Below, piece after piece: positions 8,464-17,774 of a DNA stretch of 64,000 bases. Both the position numbers and the translations under genes were made by a program. The stretch's first letter is position 1. Each line of letters begins with the position of its first letter. Source of the stretch: Microcoleus sp. bin48.metabat.b7b8b9.023 (GTDB taxonomy: Bacteria; Cyanobacteriota; Cyanobacteriia; Cyanobacteriales; Microcoleaceae); NCBI RefSeq assembly GCF_013299185.1, contig NZ_JAAFKG010000022.1, forward strand, positions 39,103-103,102, read 5' to 3'. The notes below the pieces were generated by a model. It saw nothing but the letters and a program-made list of their open reading frames with translations. It made no database searches and was not told where the DNA came from.

Positions 8464-9480
8464 TTATTTTAATTTCATTGCTTTTCCGATTGTCACATTT
8501 AACTGAGCACCGATCAGCATCACCAAAGAACAAAGATAGAGCCACAATAGCAAAACAATAAAAGTGCCGATCGTCCCGTAAGTCCAACTATAATTACCCA
8601 AATTCAAAACGTAGAAGCGGAACAAAGCTGAAATCAGCGCCCACAAAACAGCCGCAAAAACAGCCCCCGAAAAAATCGGAATATCTCTTTGGTGTCGGCT
8701 CGGCCCGTAACGGTAAACAAAGGCAAAGGCAACTGAGATAATGCCTAAAGAACTAGGCCAGCGCCACAGCCGCCAAACAGCTAACAGTTGCGACTCCAAA
8801 GGGCAATTGTCTGTCGGTGCCAAGCAATTTTGAACATCTTTTAAATTGCAATTAGCGACCGACTCCAGCAGACAACTCTGGCGGGCAATAGCTTGTACAA
8901 TTAAGTCGCTGACAAATACTACGCCCGATGCTAGAATTAATAATATAATTGTACCGATACTCAGTGCTAGAGCAATCAGTTTTGCTTTCACAAATGGTCG
9001 AGTGCGATCGCTCGGAATTTCATGAATGCGATCGAGCGCAGCCATCGCCGCACTCATGACTCCAGAAAATGCCCACAGCGATGCGACAAAACTGAGTGAA
9101 AATAGTTGTTGGTTGCGATATAAAAGGATTTCTTTGAGGGAAGTGCGAATCAAATTTCGGACTTCATCGGGTATAACTTTGCCCAAAAGACCGGCAATTT
9201 GATAAAGTGTTGATTGCAAAGGTTCAAACAGGGCGATCGCCGACAAGACAGCCAACAGCCCCGGAAACAGGGCCAGCATAGAATTGTAGGCCATTTCGGC
9301 AGATAGCCCCGGCAACCGCTGCTCTCCCGCTTTCACGCCGACTTCCTTGAGCGTGCTCCAAGTCAAACAGCGACAGAACAGCCAAAAATCACCAAATTTC
9401 CTTTTAACAGCTCTCAGCAGCCTCACAAGCACCCCAAACAAAGCTAAAATTAGGTAGCGCAGCCAGTAAAAAATGTTCAT
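8464..9480 (-). CDS. YihY/BrkB-family inner-membrane protein
   Basis: A 338-residue polytopic membrane protein of the YihY (formerly BrkB, RNase BN misannotation) family. Diagnostic features: PGLSAEMAYNSMLALFPGLL after the N-terminal amphipathic part, about six transmembrane helices, YRYGPSRHQRDIPIFSGAV in a loop, and SWTYGTIGTFIVLLLWLYLC near the end. The start at 9480 (MNIFYWLRY) is preferred over the in-frame ATG at 9546, whose extra residues (FIFHFPFPRFL) come from repeat-like DNA. An insertion of Cys-rich residues (QSCLLESVANCNLKDVQNC) in a periplasmic loop is distinctive. The substrate of this family is not established. Confidence 0.85.
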   Translation of the reverse strand: MNIFYWLRYLILALFGVLVRLLRAVKRKFGDFWLFCRCLTWSTLKEVGVKAGEQRLPGLSAEMAYNSMLALFPGLLAVLSAIALFEPLQSTLYQIAGLLGKVIPDEVRNLIRTSLKEILLYRNQQLFSLSFVASLWAFSGVMSAAMAALDRIHEIPSDRTRPFVKAKLIALALSIGTIILLILASGVVFVSDLIVQAIARQSCLLESVANCNLKDVQNCLAPTDNCPLESQLLAVWRLWRWPSSLGIISVAFAFVYRYGPSRHQRDIPIFSGAVFAAVLWALISALFRFYVLNLGNYSWTYGTIGTFIVLLLWLYLCSLVMLIGAQLNVTIGKAMKLK

Positions 9481-9663
9481 AGCGCACAGGAAACGGGGAA
9501 ACGGAAAATGGAAAATAAACTCAGGGGCGACAACTGGAAATGACAAATGTTAATTATATGACTTACAAGTCGATCGGCAATTTTTACACTATTTATCGAG
9601 CCAAGGTGGACAGGATCGCCCACAAATAATATCTCTGCTTCCAGGAATGAATTAATTAAGCTA

Positions 9664-9702
9664 TTTCCCATTCCCCATTCCCCATTCCCCATTCCCAATT
9701 CT
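9664..9702. repeat. CCATTCCC short tandem repeat
   Basis: Several consecutive copies of an 8-bp CCATTCCC unit lie just upstream of the gene at 9715. This is typical of the short tandem repeats scattered through filamentous cyanobacterial genomes. No function is evident. Confidence 0.75.
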
Positions 9703-9714
9703 AAAATAAACAAT

Positions 9715-10356
9715 ATGTCTCAAGATATCAGACAGTGGTTAGATGAAATTAAGCGACTGCAACAGCAGTTAACAGAGGTTTCGCGCGATCGCGATGACGC
9801 TGGTGAAAGTGCGGCTCAATGGCGCCAACTCTACAATACCGAAGCCGAGCAGCGACGGAATGATGCTAAGTTAACTCAGCAAACTATCGATGCTTTGGAA
9901 GCACAGATACAGGAATTTCAAACTTTCTCCCCGATTGCGCCCGAAGGTGACGAAGCTGGAGTTGCACGCCAGAATGAGGTTGAACAACTGCATACAGTTG
10001 GGGAACTTAAAACTAAGTTAGCAGAAGTTCTCGAAGAGCGCGATCGGGCGATCGAACAAATTAAACAACTCACTCAAGCCCTCAAACAAGAAGAAGCCCG
10101 TCACGCCGAAACTAGCAAAAATTTAACCACCGCCCTCGGAGACGCCATTGACTTGCTGGCTAAAGCACAAACTGTTCCTACTACAAAAATGGAACCATCA
10201 CCAGCCTATTCTCTAGAAATAGTCCCTACTCGTACCGCAAATCCGGGCGAAACTGCGATCGAAATCCGCCAAAATCCCGCGCAAACCGGCCGAAATCCCG
10301 CTCAGCTTCCACCTTCTAAAAACCAGTTACTCGATTTACCGCCGTTTGGGAATTAG
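9715..10356 (+). CDS. Coiled-coil hypothetical protein
   Basis: A 213-residue protein. Residues 1-150 are a long coiled coil (IRQWLDEIKRLQQQLTEVSR, then VLEERDRAIEQIKQLTQALK). The remaining 60 residues are Pro/Asn-rich and probably unstructured, ending in LLDLPPFGN. No enzyme motif or membrane segment is present. Similar short coiled-coil proteins are common in cyanobacteria; I cannot assign a role. Confidence 0.65.
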   Translation: MSQDIRQWLDEIKRLQQQLTEVSRDRDDAGESAAQWRQLYNTEAEQRRNDAKLTQQTIDALEAQIQEFQTFSPIAPEGDEAGVARQNEVEQLHTVGELKTKLAEVLEERDRAIEQIKQLTQALKQEEARHAETSKNLTTALGDAIDLLAKAQTVPTTKMEPSPAYSLEIVPTRTANPGETAIEIRQNPAQTGRNPAQLPPSKNQLLDLPPFGN

Positions 10357-10397
10357 TCATTAGTTATTAGTCATTAGTCATACCAAATCCGGTTGTA

Positions 10398-10595
10398 TCA
10401 TCCGTCTGTGGTGGTTAAGTCTAAACCATCTAATTGCCATTCTAGCCTGCTGAGAAATAATCCGGCGGTAAAATCTGTATGGCGATCGGCGTCGATGATA
10501 TTGCCGTTATGGGATGCGATAAAATTGGCAAGTAAGGCGACGAGCCCTTTGCGATCGGGACAGGCGATTAACAGGGTTGCGGTAGGGCTAGTCAT
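10398..10595 (-). pseudogene. purU: purU fragment: ACT domain of formyltetrahydrofolate deformylase
   Basis: The 65 residues (TATLLIACPDRKGLVALLAN, then NGNIIDADRHTDFTAGLF and SRLEWQLDG) match the N-terminal ACT domain of PurU, which hydrolyses 10-formyl-THF to formate and THF. The real protein is about 285 residues with a formyltransferase-like catalytic domain; here it breaks off after LDG and reads TTTDG then stop, running into repeat DNA next to the coiled-coil gene. No catalytic segment is visible downstream. It is a remnant unless the ACT domain alone has been kept as a regulator. Confidence 0.75.
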
Positions 10596-10653
10596 GGTAG
10601 AATGGCAAAGTGTCTCGGTATGGCTAGTTGGAAATGATGCCCGATCGCACTTG

Positions 10654-12168
10654 TTACTTTTTCAGCCTACGCTGTCCTAACCAAATTAGTGTAGCAGTGA
10701 ATAACCCAGCGGCGAGTGCGGCACTCAAGCTAAAGGTAATCTTAATGGCAAAAGGCAACCAAGCGCATGGAATATCTACAGTAGAAAGTGCTGAATTGAG
10801 ATAAGGATTTAAGAAGTTGTCTTTTTCATCAGTCGGTATTTCGATTGAGGCGACGATGGAACCCACTGCTAGTCCAGCACCAATAATACCAACAGTGTTT
10901 TGGAAAGTGCGATCGCGCTCAGCTTGTTCTATCTCTGTAATTGCTCGACTTGAGTTGATTAAGTCTTGCAGTAATTGTAAGCCTGGACTGAGATTTGCAT
11001 AGTCTTTTTGCACTTGTAACTGGTATTTTTCCTCTACATCTTCGCTGAATTTTTCCAGGAATTTTAGATCGCAGGGGTGTTGCCAGTTCGCGATTTGAGA
11101 TAACAGAGGTGTAGGATTAGTCGAGGTAGGGTTTGAGGTGGCTGTGGCAGATTGGAACCAGGATAGAATGGGGAGGATTTGAGCGATCGGGTTTTGTCCG
11201 TTTTGGGTTTGGATTTGATTTAGGCGATCGCTAATAGTACCGATCCGTCTAGTATAATTGATGGCATTAATTTCAATAGTGCGAATTTGAGCATCTAGAT
11301 AATTTAACTTTATGGTATACTTAGGTAATATATTTTGGGCATCAACAACGGTTGTGCGGAGTTGTTTGAGATTTTGACTGAAAATATTTCCTACGAGTTG
11401 GTTAATGACTGTGAAATCTTTTTTTAGGTGTTGTTTCAGATAGCGACTTTGAGCGTAAGCCCATAAAACTTTATGGCGATAGCAAAATAAGGGCAACAGT
11501 TCAGTGTTAAAATCTTCCCAAACTTTTTTGGCAGCATCACTACTAGGCATTAAGGCAATGATGAGATGGATATTCTCTTGTAGTTGTTGAATAGTGAGTG
11601 GTGTAGAATCCTGCATCAGCAGTTGATACCGCGAAAGTTCAAATATACTCCCTCCCAGAAAAGACCCTTTACCTGGTAAATCTCGTTCCCATTTCAAGCC
11701 AATATTTAAGGATTGACAGCATTTTTTAGCAACTTCTTCTGGACTAATGTTTTGGTTCTCCATCTCAGTCACAATCAGCCAGGTTTGCCCGATATTTGGG
11801 TACTGATTATTTAGCTTTTCCTTGATTTTAGCTTGAAATTTGGCAAGACAAGTGACTGGGTGAGGAGTCCTATCTTCCTTAAAAGAACAACCCAAAAGTA
11901 ATCCATAGGTATCGTTCAAACGGACAGGGTAATAACAGCCTTCAAATGGTTTGTCGCTGTCAGTAAAACCCTCAAATCTATTTGTCAGTAGTTCCAGATA
12001 TTCCGATTCAAAAACAGAATCTCCGTTAAACAGGGATGATCGAATATTTGTCGGGAATTTAGCCGCAAAATTTTCCCGATTCGTTGTTAAGGATTGAGAA
12101 TCTTCGCCCAATCCTTCCCCCAGGTCATAAAGAAACAGAAATAAGTTAGGATAGACGAGGTTTATCAT
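10654..12168 (-). CDS. Two-TM protein of a caspase-associated module (CATRA-like)
   Basis: A 504-residue protein with a mixed alpha/beta N-terminal domain (about 1-175; LFLFLYDLGEGLGE and YYPVRLNDTYGLLLGCSF), a helical, coiled-coil centre (about 200-420), and two C-terminal hydrophobic helices (about 428-445 and 475-495) before a basic tail (GQRRLKK). The start overlaps the stop of the 12165 gene by ATGA. The pair diverges from the caspase-nSTAND-WD40 gene at 12771. Layout and domain order (N-domain, helical C-part, 2TM) recall the caspase/TPR-associated (CATRA) conflict systems described by comparative genomics; that match is from memory and unverified. A two-helix membrane end suggests a pore-forming or membrane-anchoring effector. 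Confidence 0.6.
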   Translation of the reverse strand: MINLVYPNLFLFLYDLGEGLGEDSQSLTTNRENFAAKFPTNIRSSLFNGDSVFESEYLELLTNRFEGFTDSDKPFEGCYYPVRLNDTYGLLLGCSFKEDRTPHPVTCLAKFQAKIKEKLNNQYPNIGQTWLIVTEMENQNISPEEVAKKCCQSLNIGLKWERDLPGKGSFLGGSIFELSRYQLLMQDSTPLTIQQLQENIHLIIALMPSSDAAKKVWEDFNTELLPLFCYRHKVLWAYAQSRYLKQHLKKDFTVINQLVGNIFSQNLKQLRTTVVDAQNILPKYTIKLNYLDAQIRTIEINAINYTRRIGTISDRLNQIQTQNGQNPIAQILPILSWFQSATATSNPTSTNPTPLLSQIANWQHPCDLKFLEKFSEDVEEKYQLQVQKDYANLSPGLQLLQDLINSSRAITEIEQAERDRTFQNTVGIIGAGLAVGSIVASIEIPTDEKDNFLNPYLNSALSTVDIPCAWLPFAIKITFSLSAALAAGLFTATLIWLGQRRLKK

Positions 12169-12626
12169 TTATTGAAAGTTGTTTTAAAGAAATCTTTGAG
12201 TTTGTCCAAAGGCAATTTTTTGCTGGTTTCTACTGGGTTTAAAGTTTTCAGAACTTCGGTACTCATGTTGAGAATTTCCTGACTTTGAGAGTTTTGAACT
12301 GGCTTAGGTTTACCAGCACGTTTTTCCAGTTTATTTTCAACTTTTAGTACCTGTTCTAGTTCAGCTTCAGTGGGTAGTAGTCCAGAGGGTATCTTACCAT
12401 CTACGGCTTCTAGCAAAGCTATAGCAACTTGATATTGCTGATTTAAGGAATCATTCGCCACAACCACCTTTATCAATCCTTTTTCGATGAGATCCCAAGC
12501 TTGATTAGCATCTAACTGTTTACCCACCTTATTTAGGGCAGCTTGTTCAGTCTCACTCAGGGGTTCATCTAAGTTGCTCAGAGCTAGCAGCAACGCTAGT
12601 AAAGTGGTGTCAATGGATGGAGTCAT
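12165..12626 (-). CDS. Small helical partner of the 10654 protein
   Basis: A 153-residue helical protein. The first 85 residues look like a small globular domain (TLLALLLALSNLDEPLSETE, ending QVAIALLEAVDGKIP); the rest is charged, with a low-complexity link. Its stop overlaps the next gene's start (ATGA), so the two proteins are translationally coupled and probably interact. In caspase-linked conflict systems a small accessory protein commonly accompanies the membrane component; that role is inferred from position only. Confidence 0.55.
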   Translation of the reverse strand: MTPSIDTTLLALLLALSNLDEPLSETEQAALNKVGKQLDANQAWDLIEKGLIKVVVANDSLNQQYQVAIALLEAVDGKIPSGLLPTEAELEQVLKVENKLEKRAGKPKPVQNSQSQEILNMSTEVLKTLNPVETSKKLPLDKLKDFFKTTFNK

Positions 12627-12770
12627 AAAAATATTTTGTGGATATTACCAGTATATACAGCAACTCACAATCACTGTAATGTAGTCTTCAGCAAAAAAAA
12701 CATTAAATCCGGCAGAAAGTAATTTGCTTGTGTATAGTCAGAAAAGACACTACTGCATGAGTGGGCGAAC

Positions 12771-15700
12771 ATGACGAAGCGACAAGCCTTGGTAATTGGC
12801 ATCAATGAATATCCATTTGGAGACAATCTCGCTACAGCAGCACAAGATGCCGAGAAGATTGCCCAACTTTTAGAGAAATACGGTAGCTTTGAGGTGCATC
12901 GGTTGCCAATTTATGATAAGAGGGAAGTCTCACAAGATTTACTTGTTACCTCCCCAGAACTAGAGGCGGCTATTACCCAGCTTTTTCAGCCAAAAAGTGG
13001 CATAATTCCAGAGACGGCACTTTTGTTTTTCGCGGGTCATGGTTGGCGAAGCGAGAAAGATGGACAACCTGAAGGCTTTTTAGTCACTAGCGATGCTCTT
13101 TTTGAACATGACAGCGAAGATGGCCTGTTTTCACTGAAAAGCTTACATCAAATATTAAAAGATAGTCCGGTGCGGCAGCAGATTGTGTGGTTGGATTGCT
13201 GTCATAGCGGAGAGTTATTCAATTTTATAGAGCAGAATTTAGCAGAATTTGAGCAACAGCGAGATTTTGATCGTTGTTTTATTGCCGCTTGTCGCGAATT
13301 TCAGCTAGCTTACGGAGGGGTGCTGACTCCTGCTTTGTTGCAAGCACTTGACCCTACTAACAAAGATGATTGTAGAATTACTAATCACACATTAAAGCCA
13401 AGGCTGGAAGCAATGCCGAATAACGCATCCCAGCATTTCGTTGTCAACAATATAGGTAGTCAAATAATCCTCACATATAAAGGTGGAGTTCGGGGTAATA
13501 TTTGTCCCTACAAGGGGTTGAAATATTTTGATTTCAATCCGACCAAACCAGAGAAAGCTGAAGACCATAGATATTTCTACGGACGTATACAACTAACTAA
13601 TCAGCTTCTTGATAAGGTACGCTCTAGTAATTTTATCGCGGTAGTGGGTGCATCTGGAAGTGGTAAATCTTCGGTTGTTAGAGCTGGGTTACTGTATCAG
13701 CTCTATCTGGGCAAGATGATACCTGGAAGCGATAGATGGACAATTTATCAGCCATTTACACCTGGTATTAATCCGATTAAAAGTTTAGAGCAAGTGGTTG
13801 GAAAGCTTACAGCACCGGATGATTTAGTGCATTTCATCGAGCGTCTTCCTACTGAGCGAGTGGTGCTGGTGATAGACCAATTTGAAGAGATTTTTACCCA
13901 ATGTATGGATGAAAAAGAGCGACAAAAGTTCTTTATGTACCTAATGGGTGCAGTAGAAAGTTTAGAAAATAAACTCTGCTTGGTGTTGGTAATGCGGGAT
14001 GATTTTCAACAGAAGTGTACCGATCAGGAGTATCCTGGATTACCTCACAAAATTGAAAATAATTTGGTAAGAGTTCTACGGATGAACCGCCCAGAGTTGC
14101 AAGAAGTTATTCTCAAACCTGCTGAGTTAGTGGAGCTAGAAATTGATGGCGCTTTAGTCAATGAGATGATTGCTGATGTGTTGGATTCCGCTGGCGATTT
14201 AGCTTTGTTACAGTACACACTGACTCAATTGTGGGAAAACCGTAGTTTTAATCTTTTGACAATTTCTGATTATACCAGTCTGGGTGGCGTGCAAAAGGTG
14301 CTGGGAAACCATGCTGATACTGTTTATCAATCCTTATTGTCAGAGGAACAAAAAGCGGATGGGTTAAAGGAATCAGAGGAACAAAAAGCGGCTAGACGGA
14401 TTTTTCTAGAATTGACTCGATTGAGTGAAGATGAAAACACTCCTAATACTCGTCAGCAAGTTTGGCTAAAAGATTTAGTTAATTCTCAGCAATCTGAAGA
14501 ATTGGTAAATAAAGTGTTGCAGCGTTTAGCTTATGAAAAATTAGTTGTCACCAGTAAGCAAGAGTTAGAGGGACAGCGAGTTGCGGTAGTGAATATCGTC
14601 CATGAAACACTGATTCGTAATTGGGGGCTGTTAGGTGGTTGGCTGGAGGAACATCGAGAAGCACTGATAATTAAACAGCCAATTGAAGATGCAGCTAAGG
14701 AATGGCGAGATAAAGGTAAGCAGCGAGAATCGGCTTATCTGCTGCAAGGAACAAAATTGGCAAAGGCAGAGGAATATATTAAGCGTTATTCTGATTTAGT
14801 ACCGCTGTCTGGATCTACTCAGGAATTTGTTCAGAAAAGTATTAAAAATAGAAAAAGGAATAGCCGTAATTTATTTGTTACAGTTTCTGTAGTAATTTTG
14901 GGATTGACTGGATTAGCTGGTTGGGCTTTTACTCAGCAAAGAATAGCAGATAAACGGAAAACCAATGCTGAAATCAATGCTGAAAGCCTTAAGCTAGAAA
15001 GTCTCCTTGCCTCTGGTGTAGATATTGAAGCGCTAATAGAAGGTTTGAAAACAGGTAAAAATCTCAAGAAATTAAGTGGAGTATTGGATGCAGATACCAA
15101 AATACGAGCTACCGCAGCGTTACAACAAGTTGTCTATGGAGTTAATGAATATAATCGATTGCAAAAATATACTGATAAAGTTGAGCGTGTTGAATTTAGC
15201 CCTGATGGCAAAACACTTGTGTATCAAGTGAACCAGTTCAATGATAAGAGAGATAAAAAATTTGATCCTGCTAACCACATAATTTTTAAGCTCTGGAGCT
15301 TAGACGGTAGAGAAATTAATAGTATTAAAGGCTCATACATTGGTTTCAGTCCAGATAGCAAAACTATTGCCTATTCTAATTTTAATCAAAACGATCTAAA
15401 ACTGTTGACTTTAGATGAAAAAAAACTAAAAACTATTAAATTACAATCGACAAATTTTTTCTGTGAGAACCTAGAATACAAAACTATGATTTCCATGAAT
15501 AATGATACAGACATTATAAAACTGTGGAGTCTAGATGGACAATTACTAAAAACTATAAAAATACCTCCATACTATGGTATTGGTGACTTTAGTTGTAGTT
15601 TAGATGGTAAATTATTAGCCTTTAAAAATGGCTCAGTAGTAAATTTAGAAACATCAGAAATAAAAACTCTCAAAGAGCCACATAAAAATAATATCTGGGG

Positions 15701-17030
15701 TATCGGAATCAGCCCAAATAACAAAATAGTTGCTTCTGGCGGTAGGGATGGCACTATTAAATTATGGAATTTAGATACAGATGAAGTCAAAACCATTAAA
15801 GCAGATATAGGTCAAGTTTGGGATGTCAAATTTAGCCCAGATGGCAAAACGATTGCTGCAAGTGGAGATAGAATGATTAAGATATGGAACTTAGATGCAA
15901 AATTAGTCAAAACTCTTAGGGGAAATACCGATCTTATCCGTACTGTCAGTTTTAGTCCAGATGGTAAAATCCTCGCCTCTGGCAGTATGGATGGTACTGT
16001 AAAGCTCTGGAATTTACAAGGACAGGGACTCACTGCCCTGAAAGAGCCTAACTACGATAAGAATAATTCTGTTGAAAGTGCCAGCTTTAGTCCTGATGGT
16101 AAGTTGGTTACTTCGATAACAGGAAATGGCATAGTAAAGTTATGGGATTTGCAAGGAAGGAAACTTAAAACATTTAGTCATACCCAACAAAACGACGCAT
16201 ATTCTCCTTCGTATAGTGTCAGTTTTAGCCCTGATAGTAAGACAGTATTCTCTTTGAAGACTGTTCCCTCTGCAAATGGAGATAACGGCATAATAGAAAT
16301 ACGAAACCTAAATGGACAACTACTTAATACTCTGAAAACGGGTAGAGGTTTTAGCTTGAGTGCCAATGGCAAAATGATGTCTACTTCAGAGGGTGGCATA
16401 GTGAAGTTATGGAACATAACTGGGCAGCCAATTAATAGTATAAAAGCAGATAAAAATCCGATCAATAGCATCAGTTTCAGTAGCGATGGAAAAATTGTAG
16501 CCACTTCCAATGGCAACATTATCAAGCTGTTTAATATAGATGGAAAAATAATGAAAATACTTCAAGGCGACGGTGCTTTTTTTATTCCTATTAGTCTCAG
16601 CCCAGATGGTAAAATGATTGCTGCTGCTGGTAATGATAATATGGTGAAGTTATGGAATGTGGATAGCCAAGAATTCAAAAATCTCCAAGGGCATAGTCAG
16701 CCCGTTACTAGCGTTACTTTTAGTCTGGATAGTCAGACTATTATTTCTTCTAGTGAGGATGGTACGGTAAAACTTTGGAGTTTGGAAGGACAAGAGTTAA
16801 GCACTCTGAAGGGACATATCCCTGGTGGAGTGAATGAGATTAGTCTTAGCCCGAATGGTAAAATAATTGCCTCTGCTGGTGATGATGGAACTGTTATTTT
16901 ATGGAATCTAGATTTGGATGATTTAATGTCACGAGGCTGTAACTGGCTGCATGACTATTTGAAGAACAACCAAAATGTGAGTGATAGTGATAAACATCTC
17001 TGTGATGGGATTAGTAATGAGAAAAATTGA
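12771..17030 (+). CDS. Caspase-like peptidase / nSTAND NTPase / WD40 repeat protein
   Basis: A 1419-residue multidomain protein. Order: caspase-like p20 domain (1-235) with His in FAGHG near residue 90 and Cys in LDCCHSG near 143; an nSTAND1 NTPase (about 245-640) introduced by CPYKGLKYFD, Walker A GASGSGKSS at about 293-301 and VVLVIDQFEEIF as Walker B; one hydrophobic segment (VTVSVVILGLTGLAGWAF, about 703-720); then roughly a dozen WD40 blades (FSPDGK...GTVKLWN) ending in the usual CNWLHDYLK...HLCDGI tail. In this class the WD40 or linker senses a ligand, the NTPase oligomerises, and the protease cleaves targets, often to kill the cell. Both catalytic residues are present, so it is likely active. 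It diverges from the two-gene operon at 10654-12626. Confidence 0.9.
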   Translation: MTKRQALVIGINEYPFGDNLATAAQDAEKIAQLLEKYGSFEVHRLPIYDKREVSQDLLVTSPELEAAITQLFQPKSGIIPETALLFFAGHGWRSEKDGQPEGFLVTSDALFEHDSEDGLFSLKSLHQILKDSPVRQQIVWLDCCHSGELFNFIEQNLAEFEQQRDFDRCFIAACREFQLAYGGVLTPALLQALDPTNKDDCRITNHTLKPRLEAMPNNASQHFVVNNIGSQIILTYKGGVRGNICPYKGLKYFDFNPTKPEKAEDHRYFYGRIQLTNQLLDKVRSSNFIAVVGASGSGKSSVVRAGLLYQLYLGKMIPGSDRWTIYQPFTPGINPIKSLEQVVGKLTAPDDLVHFIERLPTERVVLVIDQFEEIFTQCMDEKERQKFFMYLMGAVESLENKLCLVLVMRDDFQQKCTDQEYPGLPHKIENNLVRVLRMNRPELQEVILKPAELVELEIDGALVNEMIADVLDSAGDLALLQYTLTQLWENRSFNLLTISDYTSLGGVQKVLGNHADTVYQSLLSEEQKADGLKESEEQKAARRIFLELTRLSEDENTPNTRQQVWLKDLVNSQQSEELVNKVLQRLAYEKLVVTSKQELEGQRVAVVNIVHETLIRNWGLLGGWLEEHREALIIKQPIEDAAKEWRDKGKQRESAYLLQGTKLAKAEEYIKRYSDLVPLSGSTQEFVQKSIKNRKRNSRNLFVTVSVVILGLTGLAGWAFTQQRIADKRKTNAEINAESLKLESLLASGVDIEALIEGLKTGKNLKKLSGVLDADTKIRATAALQQVVYGVNEYNRLQKYTDKVERVEFSPDGKTLVYQVNQFNDKRDKKFDPANHIIFKLWSLDGREINSIKGSYIGFSPDSKTIAYSNFNQNDLKLLTLDEKKLKTIKLQSTNFFCENLEYKTMISMNNDTDIIKLWSLDGQLLKTIKIPPYYGIGDFSCSLDGKLLAFKNGSVVNLETSEIKTLKEPHKNNIWGIGISPNNKIVASGGRDGTIKLWNLDTDEVKTIKADIGQVWDVKFSPDGKTIAASGDRMIKIWNLDAKLVKTLRGNTDLIRTVSFSPDGKILASGSMDGTVKLWNLQGQGLTALKEPNYDKNNSVESASFSPDGKLVTSITGNGIVKLWDLQGRKLKTFSHTQQNDAYSPSYSVSFSPDSKTVFSLKTVPSANGDNGIIEIRNLNGQLLNTLKTGRGFSLSANGKMMSTSEGGIVKLWNITGQPINSIKADKNPINSISFSSDGKIVATSNGNIIKLFNIDGKIMKILQGDGAFFIPISLSPDGKMIAAAGNDNMVKLWNVDSQEFKNLQGHSQPVTSVTFSLDSQTIISSSEDGTVKLWSLEGQELSTLKGHIPGGVNEISLSPNGKIIASAGDDGTVILWNLDLDDLMSRGCNWLHDYLKNNQNVSDSDKHLCDGISNEKN

Positions 17031-17062
17031 GCTAATTTTCACCTCAATATATTCTTTCCTAA
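17019..17062 (-). pseudogene. Short relic of an Uma2 gene at the caspase 3' end
   Basis: About 40 bases spanning the last codons of the caspase gene are nearly the same as 17889-17930 inside the Uma2 gene. Read on the minus strand they give KEYIEVKISSIF, matching KEYIEVQTSSIF of that Uma2. Similarity stops abruptly on both sides. It looks like debris of a second Uma2 copy fused to the end of the caspase gene. Confidence 0.5.
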
Positions 17063-17148
17063 CGTGGCTTGGCTACGCTACTGCACGATCGCCATATACC
17101 CATGCTAAAATAAACTCAATAAATTTAAAAAACTTAGGAATAAATAAA

Positions 17149-17745
17149 ATGTCTTACAGTCAGTTCACCTTAGAAATGGTCGAACAAGTCTTTGGGCTAA
17201 GTATTATTGAAAAGCTTGATAGTTTCGCCGAAGTGCCAGAAGCTCCTATTAGTAATTTCTTAAAACAGTGTCTCGAATACAATACTCCTTTGGCATTAGA
17301 AATTTCGACAGAAAAAGCGCGATCGGAAATGATTATTGCACCAATATTGATTGAACTAAAACAGCAACTTGGATCTAAAATAAGTCTGTTTTCAGGTAGA
17401 GAATTCAATGTGGATAGTCAACAAGGGCTGATGGGATATTGTGATTTTATAATTAGTAAGTCTTCGTCTCAATTGATGATTAAATCACCCGTGATTTTAA
17501 TCGTGGAAGCTAAAAATGATAATATTCAATCTGGTTTAGGTCAGTGTATTGCCGAGATGGTAGCAGCACAAATAATTAATCAACGTCAAAGTAATAATGA
17601 AATGATTTATGGTGCTGTAACGACTGGAACAAACTGGAAATTTATGAAATTATTTGATTCTGTAGTTGAAATAGATCCTAATGAATATTTCCTGAATAAT
17701 GTCGCTAAGCTAATGGGTATATTAAGAAGTTTTATCGGCTCGTGA
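17149..17745 (+). CDS. PD-(D/E)XK-like hypothetical nuclease
   Basis: A 198-residue protein with the residue spacing of a restriction-endonuclease-like fold: Asp in GYCDFIISK, then VILIVEAKND carrying the E-x-K pair, then a helix (LGQCIAEMVAAQIINQ) with a Gln, then GAVTTGTNWKFMKL. Similar proteins are widespread in cyanobacteria without a proven function. The start at 17149 is chosen because AGGA lies at a good distance before it; the frame stays open to 16981, but that would overlap the caspase gene. It follows the caspase gene in the same direction after about 118 bp and might be an accessory nuclease of that module. Confidence 0.65.
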   Translation: MSYSQFTLEMVEQVFGLSIIEKLDSFAEVPEAPISNFLKQCLEYNTPLALEISTEKARSEMIIAPILIELKQQLGSKISLFSGREFNVDSQQGLMGYCDFIISKSSSQLMIKSPVILIVEAKNDNIQSGLGQCIAEMVAAQIINQRQSNNEMIYGAVTTGTNWKFMKLFDSVVEIDPNEYFLNNVAKLMGILRSFIGS

Positions 17746-17774
17746 TATTAGTCTAAATTTGATTGAGAAACATC

